The position numbers and the translations under genes are program-made. Below, piece by piece: positions 49,246 to 57,968 of a stretch of DNA of 64,000 nt. How positions within the stretch are numbered: position 1 is the first letter of the stretch; each line of letters starts with the position of its first letter. The notes under the pieces were generated by a model. That model made no database searches. It was not told the DNA's origin and saw nothing but the letters and a program-made list of their open reading frames with translations. Where the stretch lies: NCBI GenBank assembly GCA_963773465.1, contig CAVZBF010000001.1, forward strand, positions 1,116,001 to 1,180,000, written 5' to 3'. Origin of the DNA: VBAS01 sp963773465. GTDB taxonomy: Bacteria > Bacteroidota > Bacteroidia > Chitinophagales > Chitinophagaceae.

Positions 49246-52165
49246 TTTAAACGGGATCCGGCAGGAACTTGAGATTAATCCTCTGACCAGTTTATGTACG
49301 CTTCTTCACAGTACTTTAGGTTTAAAAGAAGTGAAGTATGGATGCGGGGAAGGAGTATGCGGGGCATGTACTGTTATCATGGATGGTCAACCTGTACTGT
49401 CTTGTTTAAAACTTGCAATTCAGGCACACGAATCTGAATTGTATACGTTGTCTGCTTATGATAAAATAGAAAGTGACACATTTAAACAAGTAAAGCTTCT
49501 TAAAGAAAACCTTTTAGCTAACCATGCTTTTCAATGCGGCTATTGCGCATCCGGGATGATGGCTTCAGCGATCTATTTACTGGAGAAGAAGAAAAACCTT
49601 ACACCAGAAGAAGTTCGTCAGCATCTGTCCGGCAATATTTGCCGCTGTTCTGGATATGTGCCTATAATTGACGCAATAGTTGCTACCAGTGCGGGCCAGG
49701 CAATTCAAAAGCCGAAGCGGTATAGCAGGGAGTTAGAAAATAAAATGAATGGAAAAACTTTATACCCAACTGACAAGAAAATTGACAATGCGTTAATTGG
49801 AAAAGTATTGTGGAGCCAATGGCCCGCTGCAAATATTCTATCGGTAAATACAAAAAAAGCAGAACAAATTCCCGGCGTTCATACTATTATCACACATCTT
49901 GATATACCTGGAAAAAATATTGGCGGAACGAGCATCTTCTTTGCCGATCAGCAAATTCTTGCTTCCAAGAGAGTGAACTCCATGTCAGATGCAGTTGCGC
50001 TTGTGGTAGCTGATAGCGAAGAAATTGCTATGCAGGCGTTGAATTTGATTGAAGTAAGTTATGAGACCCGAACACCAGTTACCGACGTCGATTACGCATT
50101 AAGCGAAGATTCACCCAGAGTGAATGCTAAAACAAAAAGAAATGTGATCTGTCAATTTAATGAAGTGCACGGTGATGTAAGCGAAGGTTTCAAAATTGCA
50201 GATAGAATTGTTGAAGGAAATTACAGTATTGAAATAAACGACCATGCTTGTATGGAACCAGAAGGTGGTACTGCATGGTATGAAGATGAAGTATTGGTAA
50301 TATCAGTACCAACGCAAACACCTTATTATGCAAGGAAAGCAGTAGCTAACATACTCAATGTATCTCCAGAGAACGTGAGAATGCAGGCGTTTAATGGAGG
50401 GGGCAGTTTCGGAAAATATTTAGTCACCAGCGTTGAAGGATATCTTGCGTTGATGGTATATAAAACCAAAAGACCTGTGCGGTTAATTCTGAATAGAGAA
50501 GAAGCGCTGCAGCGAGGCTCTAAGCGTAATCCATATAAAGGGCGCTATAAACTTGGAATGAAATCCGACGGAGAATTTACGGCCCTTGAAGCTGATATTC
50601 TTTCCGATTCCGGTCCTTATGTATCCTTAGCCACGGCATTGACCGGTGTTTATGCAGTAGAAGCAGCAGGTGCTTATCATTTTCCTCATGTAAACATCAG
50701 GGTTCGCGGATTGTTGACCAATAATCTTATCACCACACCAATGCGTGGATTTGGAACACAACAAGTTTCTTTTGGCATTGAATCGATCGTTGAAAAAGCT
50801 GCTGTCGAGTCTGGGATCGATCCGGGCCTTCTCAAAATAAAAAATTTTCGAAATGTAAAATTTGATGGTAAAAGAAGAGAAGTTCCTGTAACTGATGGCA
50901 CTCTTCAAAAAACGTTGGAGTTCGTTAAAGCAAAAATGGACCCTGTCACAAATATACCTGAAGGTTGGTTGTATGGGCGGGGGTTTGCAACTGTTCATGC
51001 AAAGTATGGTTTCCCTTATGGTTTTGCAGATCGATTCAAAGCGAAGCTTTCTCTTAATCAGGAAGGGGAATTCTTCATAGAATCCGATATCCCCGATTTT
51101 GGCACCGGGGTACCAACTGGTCTTGCTACGCTGGTTGCAGAAGTATTCAACATTGATCGAATGCCAATTTATTCTCAATCGCAAAATGCCATTCAGGACC
51201 CTACTGCTAAACTATTGCTGCGTGGTAAACCCGCTTCGAAGTTTCGATCTTCTTTGTTTTATTTCTTAGAAGATTTACAAACAAGAGTGGCAGGGCAGGT
51301 TGCAATTATGACGGCTCCCCTTAGCGTAAAGAACAATATCCGGTTAACAAAGGTGGTTTCAAGAGTTATAAACCTGATGGCAGTCGTCATGTCAGCCATA
51401 AAAGACCGGATCGGCTTTAAAGGAGTAGATTCTTACTTGCCGCGAATGGGTGGAAGCAGGTCAATGATGATGGGAGGGCATGCCGTTATCGATGCATCGA
51501 AAAAATTGAAACAAGAAATTTTGAAACAGGTTTCTAAAGAGTTTAATGTTAGTGAAGATCGATTGGAATTTAATGACACCGGAATTTTTGATCGTAATGA
51601 TTCTGACAAGTCAATGAAATGGAACGAAATTGCCAAATTAAACAATTTTGAAGCAGTTGGCTCATATCAATTACCTGCTGGAAGAATTTTAGATCCTAAA
51701 TCAGGCAACCAGGTTGGCCCGGTAGATTTTATGGATGCGACACATGGAGTTGATTTGATCATACATCCTGTAAGTGGTGAAGTAAGAATATTAAAATATG
51801 TAGCTTGTCATGACGTTGGAAAAATAATAAATGAAAAAGTGCTAAGAGGACAAATTACAGGTGGTATAACAATGGGAATTGGCCAGGTATTAAAAGAAAA
51901 AATTTACCTGAAAGATGGCAAGGTGCTTAATACCGGATTACATGATTACCTAATTCCAACATGTTTAGATATACCAGATAAGATTGAAGTGCATTTGATG
52001 GAATCGGGTACAGGTTTAGGCCCGCATGGCAGCAAGGGAATTGGAGAATCCGGAGCAGTTACGGCACCGCCGGCTATCACAAACGCACTTTACCATGCGC
52101 TTGGAAAACAAGTGACGAAGATCAGTGTAACACCAGAGGAGCTTATTGATTTAAAAACAGAATAG
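49214..52165 (+). CDS. Molybdenum hydroxylase, fused 2Fe-2S and molybdopterin subunits (CoxS-CoxL-like)
   Basis: 983 residues. Residues 1-165 hold two 2Fe-2S domains: GCGEGVCGACTVIMDGQPVLSC-type ligands at Cys44, 49, 52 and 64, then QCGYCASGMM and NICRCSGY. The Mo domain follows: MEPEGGTAWYEDEVL, NGGGSFGKYLVTSVEGY, TPMRGFGTQQVSFGIES and the catalytic Glu in GIGESGAVTAPPAITNALYH (about residue 947). The linear fusion without FAD resembles D. gigas aldehyde oxidoreductase. Here, however, a separate FAD subunit is encoded directly upstream. It probably hydroxylates a heteroaromatic or oxidises an aldehyde. No cofactor-insertion gene is in the window. Confidence 0.92.
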   Translation: MSNLTNHVDLNLNGIRQELEINPLTSLCTLLHSTLGLKEVKYGCGEGVCGACTVIMDGQPVLSCLKLAIQAHESELYTLSAYDKIESDTFKQVKLLKENLLANHAFQCGYCASGMMASAIYLLEKKKNLTPEEVRQHLSGNICRCSGYVPIIDAIVATSAGQAIQKPKRYSRELENKMNGKTLYPTDKKIDNALIGKVLWSQWPAANILSVNTKKAEQIPGVHTIITHLDIPGKNIGGTSIFFADQQILASKRVNSMSDAVALVVADSEEIAMQALNLIEVSYETRTPVTDVDYALSEDSPRVNAKTKRNVICQFNEVHGDVSEGFKIADRIVEGNYSIEINDHACMEPEGGTAWYEDEVLVISVPTQTPYYARKAVANILNVSPENVRMQAFNGGGSFGKYLVTSVEGYLALMVYKTKRPVRLILNREEALQRGSKRNPYKGRYKLGMKSDGEFTALEADILSDSGPYVSLATALTGVYAVEAAGAYHFPHVNIRVRGLLTNNLITTPMRGFGTQQVSFGIESIVEKAAVESGIDPGLLKIKNFRNVKFDGKRREVPVTDGTLQKTLEFVKAKMDPVTNIPEGWLYGRGFATVHAKYGFPYGFADRFKAKLSLNQEGEFFIESDIPDFGTGVPTGLATLVAEVFNIDRMPIYSQSQNAIQDPTAKLLLRGKPASKFRSSLFYFLEDLQTRVAGQVAIMTAPLSVKNNIRLTKVVSRVINLMAVVMSAIKDRIGFKGVDSYLPRMGGSRSMMMGGHAVIDASKKLKQEILKQVSKEFNVSEDRLEFNDTGIFDRNDSDKSMKWNEIAKLNNFEAVGSYQLPAGRILDPKSGNQVGPVDFMDATHGVDLIIHPVSGEVRILKYVACHDVGKIINEKVLRGQITGGITMGIGQVLKEKIYLKDGKVLNTGLHDYLIPTCLDIPDKIEVHLMESGTGLGPHGSKGIGESGAVTAPPAITNALYHALGKQVTKISVTPEELIDLKTE

Positions 52166-52489
52166 AACTGAATGATCAAAGGCCGGTTTCCGTATGCTAA
52201 GCTACTTGTAACTGGTCAGTCTTTTAACCGGGAATAAAACATTTTAAAAATAGTTCAAAATAAATTCGCACAATTTATACGCCATTAAAACATAAACACT
52301 TTTTGCCGGCCCTCAACTGTGATTTTTATGATTTGCCAATGCCGTGTTCAAAAAAGCCGGTAATATTTAAATGGAAATATAAAAGGAACTAGTGTAAAGT
52401 TGAAAATTCAACATAATGTATTTATATTTAAAAACTCTCTGCTGGTAGCTATTCCACAAATTATTCTTCACTAAACCAACTCTATTATT
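52166..52489 (+). other. Non-coding gap after the molybdenum hydroxylase
   Basis: 324 bases without a supportable ORF. Short CCGGTT/AACCGG arms (about 52186 and 52221) are too far apart to be convincing. I see no clear terminator, so the end of the cluster transcript is uncertain. Confidence 0.4.
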
Positions 52490-52936
52490 ATGTCAACAAA
52501 AAAACCTCTTATTAACGGAACGGTGCTTGCTTGTTTCGTCGGTGTTTTCACAGCCATAATGGTTTCATGGTTCACCTACAACCTATGGTTTAATCATATC
52601 GCTTTCACTGAACATTTCGCACCGCCGCTCGCGGTTGTAGATTACGGCAGCGAAGTCCGGGCACGTTGGATTGCGAATCGAATTTTTCCTTACGGTGTCG
52701 TGATGCTGATTGCGGTATTTTTGAAAGAATACAAAGTGGTCGGTTATCTGCTGGTGTTGCGTTTTGGCGTGGATATCTTCGATGGGTTTGTACTCACACT
52801 TGCCAACATGCATGACGTGGATTCGCCTGCAATGAACAAAACAATGATAGGCGCTTACATTTTAAGTGTATTTAACCTGATTGCAGGGTTGTATCTGATA
52901 CGCAAGTACCCATGGGGACGACCACGACCTTCATAA
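52490..52936 (+). CDS. Small membrane protein of unknown function
   Basis: 148 residues with four predicted membrane segments: LACFVGVFTAIMVSWFTYNL, FPYGVVMLIAVFLKEYKVVG, YLLVLRFGVDIFDGFVLTLA and IGAYILSVFNLIAGLYLIRK. RARWIANRIFPYG is a conserved-looking polar loop. It resembles DUF4267-type small membrane proteins, but I am not sure. It stands alone, 324 bases after the molybdenum hydroxylase and 216 before the metallophosphoesterase. Confidence 0.6.
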   Translation: MSTKKPLINGTVLACFVGVFTAIMVSWFTYNLWFNHIAFTEHFAPPLAVVDYGSEVRARWIANRIFPYGVVMLIAVFLKEYKVVGYLLVLRFGVDIFDGFVLTLANMHDVDSPAMNKTMIGAYILSVFNLIAGLYLIRKYPWGRPRPS

Positions 52937-53152
52937 CTGCAGAACGTTGTTAACGACAATGTACGACAAACTTGCAACGGGTTAATAGAGCAGGCTGCAA
53001 ACGGACCAGAATTTTTTTACGTAATGATATTTAGAAATAAATATTTATTTTGTTGATCAACGAAAGGTTTTGCGACAAACTTTTGCATGGCATCGAATTC
53101 CCGATTGTAAAAACATTTCTGCGAACTTGCTTACCATTTAAAATTGCAATGT

Positions 53153-54448
53153 ATGGAACAACCTACCATAATCGATAAAATACCACAAAGGTCAACCGAG
53201 GATTATCTGAATAAAGGCAGAAAAGAATTGACAAATCATTTGCGTACGGAATTGGCAAAAGATAAGGGTAAGACTCGTCGGGCTAAGTTCTCGGATTTCC
53301 TCAGCAAACGAATCTGGTCATGGGTTTATCATTATTTCAAGAGCAGGTTTGGAGTAAAAGTTAAGTATCGTGCATATAGCGGTGGAGAAACAGGAATTTA
53401 TAAGCTTAAAAAAAGCGAAGAGGCAACCAGTCAATATATCAATATTGCGATCACAAGCGACTGGGCAACGGACACGCCTGAGTCTTTTCTTGTTTGTCAG
53501 CAAATGAAAAAACATAATCCTGATTATACAATTCATGTTGGAGATACTTATTTTGTAGGTGCCCCGCATGAAATAAAAAAGAATTTTGTTCGTCCTAACT
53601 CTCCATGGATCAGGGGAAACATCGGAAGCTTTGCTGTAATGGGCAATCATGAAATGTATGCAAGAGGAGAAGCTTTTTTTGAGCACCTGCTGCCTACACT
53701 TGGCATTAAAACTCCGGACGGTAAATATGATGGACAGAAAACCGGTTTCTTTGTTCTTGAAAATGATTATTGGCGCATTTTCGGTTTAGATACGGGTTAT
53801 CATTCAGTCGGTAAGCCAATTATAGAACTTCTTCCTTTTTTCGCCCCCAAGGCAGAGTTTGACAAAATAATTATCGACTGGCTCAACGACGTTGTTAAGC
53901 TTGGCGATGCCAATGATAAAAGAGGAATAGTGATCTTAACGCATCACCAGTTTCTTACAGCTTTTAATAAAGAAGGAGAATACAAAACGCCCGGAAACCA
54001 GTTGGCTTCCATTATAAAGAATGATCGAAAGATTTTATGGTTATGGGGACATGAACATAAGCTTTCTGTGTTTGCAAAAGCGAAGATAAAGGGAGGCTTA
54101 TTTGCCTACGGCAGATGTATCGGGCATGGTGGCACGCCTGTAGAAATTGAATCTGCCACATTTAAAAAATCATCAAAGAAATATGGATTTGACAAACTGG
54201 TAGTGACCGATGCACGGAAGAAAAAAGTAATAAAGAATGTACCTATTGGGTATAATGGTTACGCTGTTTTAAAAATCAGGGATAATGAACTTAAGGTCGA
54301 ATATTATGACCAGGACAACTTTTTGTTTTCAGAAAAATGGATAGCCGATACAGCTACAGGCGATATTAAAGGGAAGATAGAAGTACCTGCTGATTGTCCA
54401 CTGAACCACGAACCAGGAAAAAACTGGGATGATGCGTGTAATGAATGA
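53153..54448 (+). CDS. Calcineurin-like metallophosphoesterase
   Basis: About 431 residues from the ATG at 53153; the frame extends to a TTG at 53144. The dimetal motifs are visible: NIAITSDWATDTPES (first Asp), IHVGDTYFVG (GD), VMGNHEMYARGEAFFE (GNHE), LTHHQFLT and WLWGHEHKLSVFA (GHxH). The N-terminal 100 residues are Lys/Arg-rich and contain SKRIWSWVYHYFKSRFGVKV, a possible membrane-surface segment. There is no signal peptide. The substrate is unknown. It lies between the lipid cluster and the peptide cassette. Confidence 0.85.
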   Translation: MEQPTIIDKIPQRSTEDYLNKGRKELTNHLRTELAKDKGKTRRAKFSDFLSKRIWSWVYHYFKSRFGVKVKYRAYSGGETGIYKLKKSEEATSQYINIAITSDWATDTPESFLVCQQMKKHNPDYTIHVGDTYFVGAPHEIKKNFVRPNSPWIRGNIGSFAVMGNHEMYARGEAFFEHLLPTLGIKTPDGKYDGQKTGFFVLENDYWRIFGLDTGYHSVGKPIIELLPFFAPKAEFDKIIIDWLNDVVKLGDANDKRGIVILTHHQFLTAFNKEGEYKTPGNQLASIIKNDRKILWLWGHEHKLSVFAKAKIKGGLFAYGRCIGHGGTPVEIESATFKKSSKKYGFDKLVVTDARKKKVIKNVPIGYNGYAVLKIRDNELKVEYYDQDNFLFSEKWIADTATGDIKGKIEVPADCPLNHEPGKNWDDACNE

Positions 54449-54977
54449 CGAAGAAGTTGTTGGGAACACGTTTCTTATTTCACATTAGCCTGCACCGTGT
54501 TTTAAAAAATCATTTTTAAGAATGGGCAAGGCAAAAAAGGACAGGCAACAAAAAAATCTATGCCGCCTTTGCCCAATCGCGAGCAAGTTTTTTAAACCAA
54601 CTGCAAGAAGACTTTAAAGCTTTTGCAATGACTAAACCGCTCCTTACTAATAAACCAAGTTGACTAATATGACCGCTCCCGGACCGCAACGCCGCCATTC
54701 AGTTGATGAGATCGAGAAATTTACTGATTACAAAAAATCGGCTTTAATACTTAGAAAAAATCCGTATTAATACCGGGCTTTTCTAAATATAAAAAAATGA
54801 TCTTTGATTCGTTGTGATTGAATAAGTGAAGAGTCGATGCCCGGTTTCCAATGTTTTAACAAGTCATTATCATCCCCATCTTTACTAATCCGTGGCCCTG
54901 ATTTATCGCTCTGATTTGTCGCTCTGACGACTTTTTTAATGTCTTATCTTTAAACAGGATAACAATAAGGAATTATT
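54449..54977 (+). other. Non-coding region with possible gene remnants
   Basis: 529 bases. A short ORF of 33 codons starting at about 54669 (MTAPGPQRRHSVDEIEKF) and a shorter one (MPPLPNREQVF) are present, without recognisable homology. GGGCAAGGC and GCCTTTGCCC arms flank about 54523-54573 and could form an imperfect hairpin. It may be degraded mobile or RiPP-related DNA, but I cannot show that. The promoter for the receptor gene must lie here. Confidence 0.4.
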
Positions 54978-57494
54978 TTGGCACAAGTCCGGAAATATGT
55001 TAAACGTAAGGGAAAAACAGGTATTCATTTCAATATCTCCTTAGCTATTGTGAATCGCGTCACAAGATTAAAATGTGAGGGCATTAAATCTATTTTTCTA
55101 TTCTTCGTTTCAATGCTTATGAGTTGCGTTGTGTTTTCACAACTCAACTATTCCCTCGTCGGAAGAATTAAGCCCCAGGGCGAATCTGTAAATGCCGCCA
55201 CCATTTTACTACTCAATAAAGATTCGGTAATTACCAGGTCCGCGATCCCTGATCGTGCAGGCGAATTCAGATTCATGAACCTGGATAGCGGCCACTATAT
55301 ACTCTCCATCAGCCATACGGGTTTTCAACCCTATTTTTCCAACATCAGTCTTGAAGGCAGTACAGTAACGAGGGATTTGGGTTTGATTACACTTGAAAGA
55401 TCAGTAGTCGTACTTACGGAAGTAACTGTACAGGCGCAAAAGCCCATCATCGAATATAAAAATGACCGTGTAGTTTTTAACGTGACGGAAAACATGCAGA
55501 AAGCCAGCCGCAACAGCGTTGATTTGCTGAATAAAGCACCCGGAGTAGTTGTTGGACGTGATAATAAGATACAGATAGATGGTCAATCTAATATACTTGT
55601 TATGGTTAATGGCAAACAAAAATTCTCTTCAGTTGCTGAAGCCGTTCAATTCCTCAGCAATATTCCGGCGGAACAAATAGTAAGTATAGAAGTTGTGCAG
55701 CAGCCGTCTGCGAAATATGATCAATCTGCCGCCGGCGGGATATTGAATATAGTACTTCTGAAAGATGAAACACAGGGAGTTCAGGGGAACTGGAACAGTT
55801 ACTTTAATGCAGGTACCTACAATAGATTTGGTACTGGCCTTAACCTGAACTACCGGAAAAAAAATCTGAACCTGTATGCTTTATATAATTACAACCGGGA
55901 CATCCAATACGAAACTGCGGATAACCGGCAGGTTGTTTCAGGCTATATACTTGACCAGGATTATAACGTAGTGAAAAAGCCAGACTATCACAACATCCGG
56001 ATGGGCGCAGATCTCAAACTCAATAAGAATAATGTAGTGGGTTTGCTCGCAAACATCACGGGCAACCAACAAGAGATCGGAAGGCATACAAATACTTATT
56101 ACCATCCGCCACTAAGCCCTATAGATTCGGTAATAACGATTAATGAAGACCAGGCAAGTAAATATGACCGGCTGTTTCTGAACTTTAATTATAACGGGAA
56201 TTTCGCAAACACCAGTGCAAGCTCACTGAATTTTGATGTCAGTTACCTGAACGACGATCTTAGAAATCAATCCGAATTTTTCCATAGTTATTATAACCGG
56301 TCAATGGTTAAAATTCGCCCCGATCTTTTGCTTTTCAATAAAATTCCCACGTTGGTTGACTTGCTCGTGTTCCGGCTTGAGTATACTCAAAAGCTTAAGA
56401 AAGATATAAACTTTGAAGCGGGCATTAAGTCAACATTTTCTACCACTGATAATGATGTACGATATGATACGATCGCAAACGGTGTTTTTATCACTGATGA
56501 ATCCAGGACCAATCATTATGTATACCGGGAAAATGTAAATGCGGCTTATGTAAGCTTTAGCAGGTTTACAAAAAAAACTGGTTGGCTAATAGGGTTGAGA
56601 TATGAAAATGCAGAAGTCCGTGGTAAAACAATCGGAGAATCTTCTGTCGACAGAACATTCAATGCCATTCTTCCCAACCTGAGCTTCCGCTACACGATCG
56701 ATAAGAACAGCAGGCTCACTGTAACACTTAGAAAAATTGTGGGGCGTCCTGATTTTATCAAGCTGAATCCTTTTATCCGGTACGTGAACCAGACCTTTTA
56801 TTACCAGGGCAACCCGGATCTGAAACAATTTAATATTTACATCAGCTCTCTGAAATACACTTATAAAAAATACAGCCTCACACTCAGGTACGATTATACA
56901 TCCAATTACATACCACAGGAACTTTTTGTAAGGGAAGGTTCGTCATTTGTAACCAGGGCAACTTATGCAAATGCGGCCGACCTGCACGGGCTGCAAGTTA
57001 CCCTATATGCTCCTTTTAGCCCGTTCAAATGGTGGTCAAGCTACAACAACATCAATATTTTCCACGGAACTGTAAAGAGCCGCGATACCAAATATACCGG
57101 GCTGGATTTTACGAATACCAGCGCAAACTTTAGTTCCGCCAACATATTCATGCTTCCTTTTAAAATATTCGGTGAGTTGAACATGAATATGAGCACAAAG
57201 TCAAGAAACAATCAAACGATCTTCAAAAGCAGTTATGGAATTGATATAAGACTCACAAAGAATTTCGTCAATGATAAACTCAAATTGTCCGCTGTATTCG
57301 ATGATATTACCTATCATTCGATGTTAAGAGGATATAGTGAATATAATGGCATCATAAACAATTTTGACATAAAGAATGATACCAGGCGGATAGGAATTGC
57401 TATTAGTTTCCAGTTTGGACACAAAAAAGTAGCCGAGCGGCGACAGCGTAGCGTAGGAACGGAAGACGAGGAAAGCAGGATCAAGAAATTTTAA
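54978..57494 (+). CDS. Outer-membrane beta-barrel (TonB-receptor-like) protein with carboxypeptidase-regulatory-like domain
   Basis: 838 residues. The start is TTG 54978, preceded by AAGGAATT. A second possible start is the ATG at 55113 (MLMSCVVFSQ), which gives a neater signal. LNYSLVGRIKPQGESVNAAT is the carboxypeptidase-regulatory-like domain, followed by a plug-like part (ILVMVNGKQKFSSVAEAVQF, then VEVVQQPSAKYDQSAAGGIL). A barrel of the outer_membrane_beta-barrel family ends in IGIAISFQFGHKKV. It is not SusC-like. It directly precedes the peptide cassette, with 200 bases between, so it may export, take up or sense the peptide. No TonB box was recognised. Confidence 0.85.
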   Translation: MAQVRKYVKRKGKTGIHFNISLAIVNRVTRLKCEGIKSIFLFFVSMLMSCVVFSQLNYSLVGRIKPQGESVNAATILLLNKDSVITRSAIPDRAGEFRFMNLDSGHYILSISHTGFQPYFSNISLEGSTVTRDLGLITLERSVVVLTEVTVQAQKPIIEYKNDRVVFNVTENMQKASRNSVDLLNKAPGVVVGRDNKIQIDGQSNILVMVNGKQKFSSVAEAVQFLSNIPAEQIVSIEVVQQPSAKYDQSAAGGILNIVLLKDETQGVQGNWNSYFNAGTYNRFGTGLNLNYRKKNLNLYALYNYNRDIQYETADNRQVVSGYILDQDYNVVKKPDYHNIRMGADLKLNKNNVVGLLANITGNQQEIGRHTNTYYHPPLSPIDSVITINEDQASKYDRLFLNFNYNGNFANTSASSLNFDVSYLNDDLRNQSEFFHSYYNRSMVKIRPDLLLFNKIPTLVDLLVFRLEYTQKLKKDINFEAGIKSTFSTTDNDVRYDTIANGVFITDESRTNHYVYRENVNAAYVSFSRFTKKTGWLIGLRYENAEVRGKTIGESSVDRTFNAILPNLSFRYTIDKNSRLTVTLRKIVGRPDFIKLNPFIRYVNQTFYYQGNPDLKQFNIYISSLKYTYKKYSLTLRYDYTSNYIPQELFVREGSSFVTRATYANAADLHGLQVTLYAPFSPFKWWSSYNNINIFHGTVKSRDTKYTGLDFTNTSANFSSANIFMLPFKIFGELNMNMSTKSRNNQTIFKSSYGIDIRLTKNFVNDKLKLSAVFDDITYHSMLRGYSEYNGIINNFDIKNDTRRIGIAISFQFGHKKVAERRQRSVGTEDEESRIKKF

Positions 57495-57581
57495 GGATGT
57501 AATAAACAACAAGCCCCGTTAGTAGCAGTATAGCCCACCGAGTTGTTTGCAATCAAACATCGTGTATTTACATACTAAATG

Positions 57582-57664
57582 ATTTTCCGGAAAATGTCGG
57601 GCGGCCGCCTGGCATGTCTACTATGGAAGACATAAAATCTATAGGCTTAATCCTATGGCTTAAT
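57582..57664 (+). promoter_or_regulatory. Dyad and direct repeats upstream of the peptide precursor
   Basis: ATTTTCCGGAAAAT at 57582-57595 is a perfect 14-bp palindrome. GGCTTAAT occurs twice, at 57644-57651 and 57657-57664, exactly 13 bases apart, and the first copy sits inside an ATAGG/CCTAT inverted pair. Both lie within 115 bases of the precursor ATG. They could bind a regulator, but no regulator gene is nearby and no clear -7 TAnnTTTG box is visible. Confidence 0.4.
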
Positions 57665-57694
57665 AGGTATTTCTTAACGATTAAATTTTAGATA

Positions 57695-57889
57695 ATGAAA
57701 AAGCCAAACTTCAGCCTCGAGAAATTCGAAAGCGGCAATGTTACTATGCTGGAAGCCCGTGAACTTAACCTCGTGATCGGTGCTTCAACTGCTGTAGGTA
57801 TGTGTTCTTATTCTGGTGACACCGATGAGCAATCTGAAAATTGCTCTTATTCAGGTGACACTGATGATAAGAAACAGCAGCTGGATTAG
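57695..57889 (+). CDS. Ribosomal peptide precursor of the GRASP-with-SPASM cassette
   Basis: 64 residues. The leader resembles other Bacteroidota precursors handled by such cassettes: MKKPNFSLEKFES, ending LNLVIGA at residue 30. An IGA in place of the usual GG is the probable cleavage site for the C39 peptidase. The core (residues 31-64) has two copies of CSYSGDTD (37-44 and 50-57), rich in Ser/Thr and Asp/Glu, the residues joined by ester links in graspetides. The DNA copies differ at three of 24 positions, all synonymous. There is also one Cys per copy, and the end is DDKKQQLD. A 12-bp hairpin separates it from the ATP-grasp gene. Confidence 0.8.
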   Translation: MKKPNFSLEKFESGNVTMLEARELNLVIGASTAVGMCSYSGDTDEQSENCSYSGDTDDKKQQLD

Positions 57890-57905
57890 TAGCGGCTTTT
57901 AACTT

Positions 57906-57943
57906 CAAATGAGCCATTGACCAATTGGCTGATGGCTCATTTG
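57906..57943 (+). promoter_or_regulatory. Hairpin between precursor and ATP-grasp gene
   Basis: CAAATGAGCCAT and ATGGCTCATTTG form a perfect 12-bp stem with a 14-base loop that includes CCAATTGG. It starts 17 bases after the precursor stop and ends 26 before the ATP-grasp start. A T run is missing, so it is more likely a processing or attenuation element than a full terminator. It would raise precursor mRNA over enzyme mRNA. Confidence 0.6.
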
Positions 57944-57968
57944 CAAAAAATTCTGAAGATACCCGTTT

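Noticed and set aside
54669..54770. 33-codon ORF MTAPGPQRRHSVDEIEKF as a second peptide precursor
   Set aside because: No leader or core features and no hydrophobic leader helix; listed only as a possible remnant.
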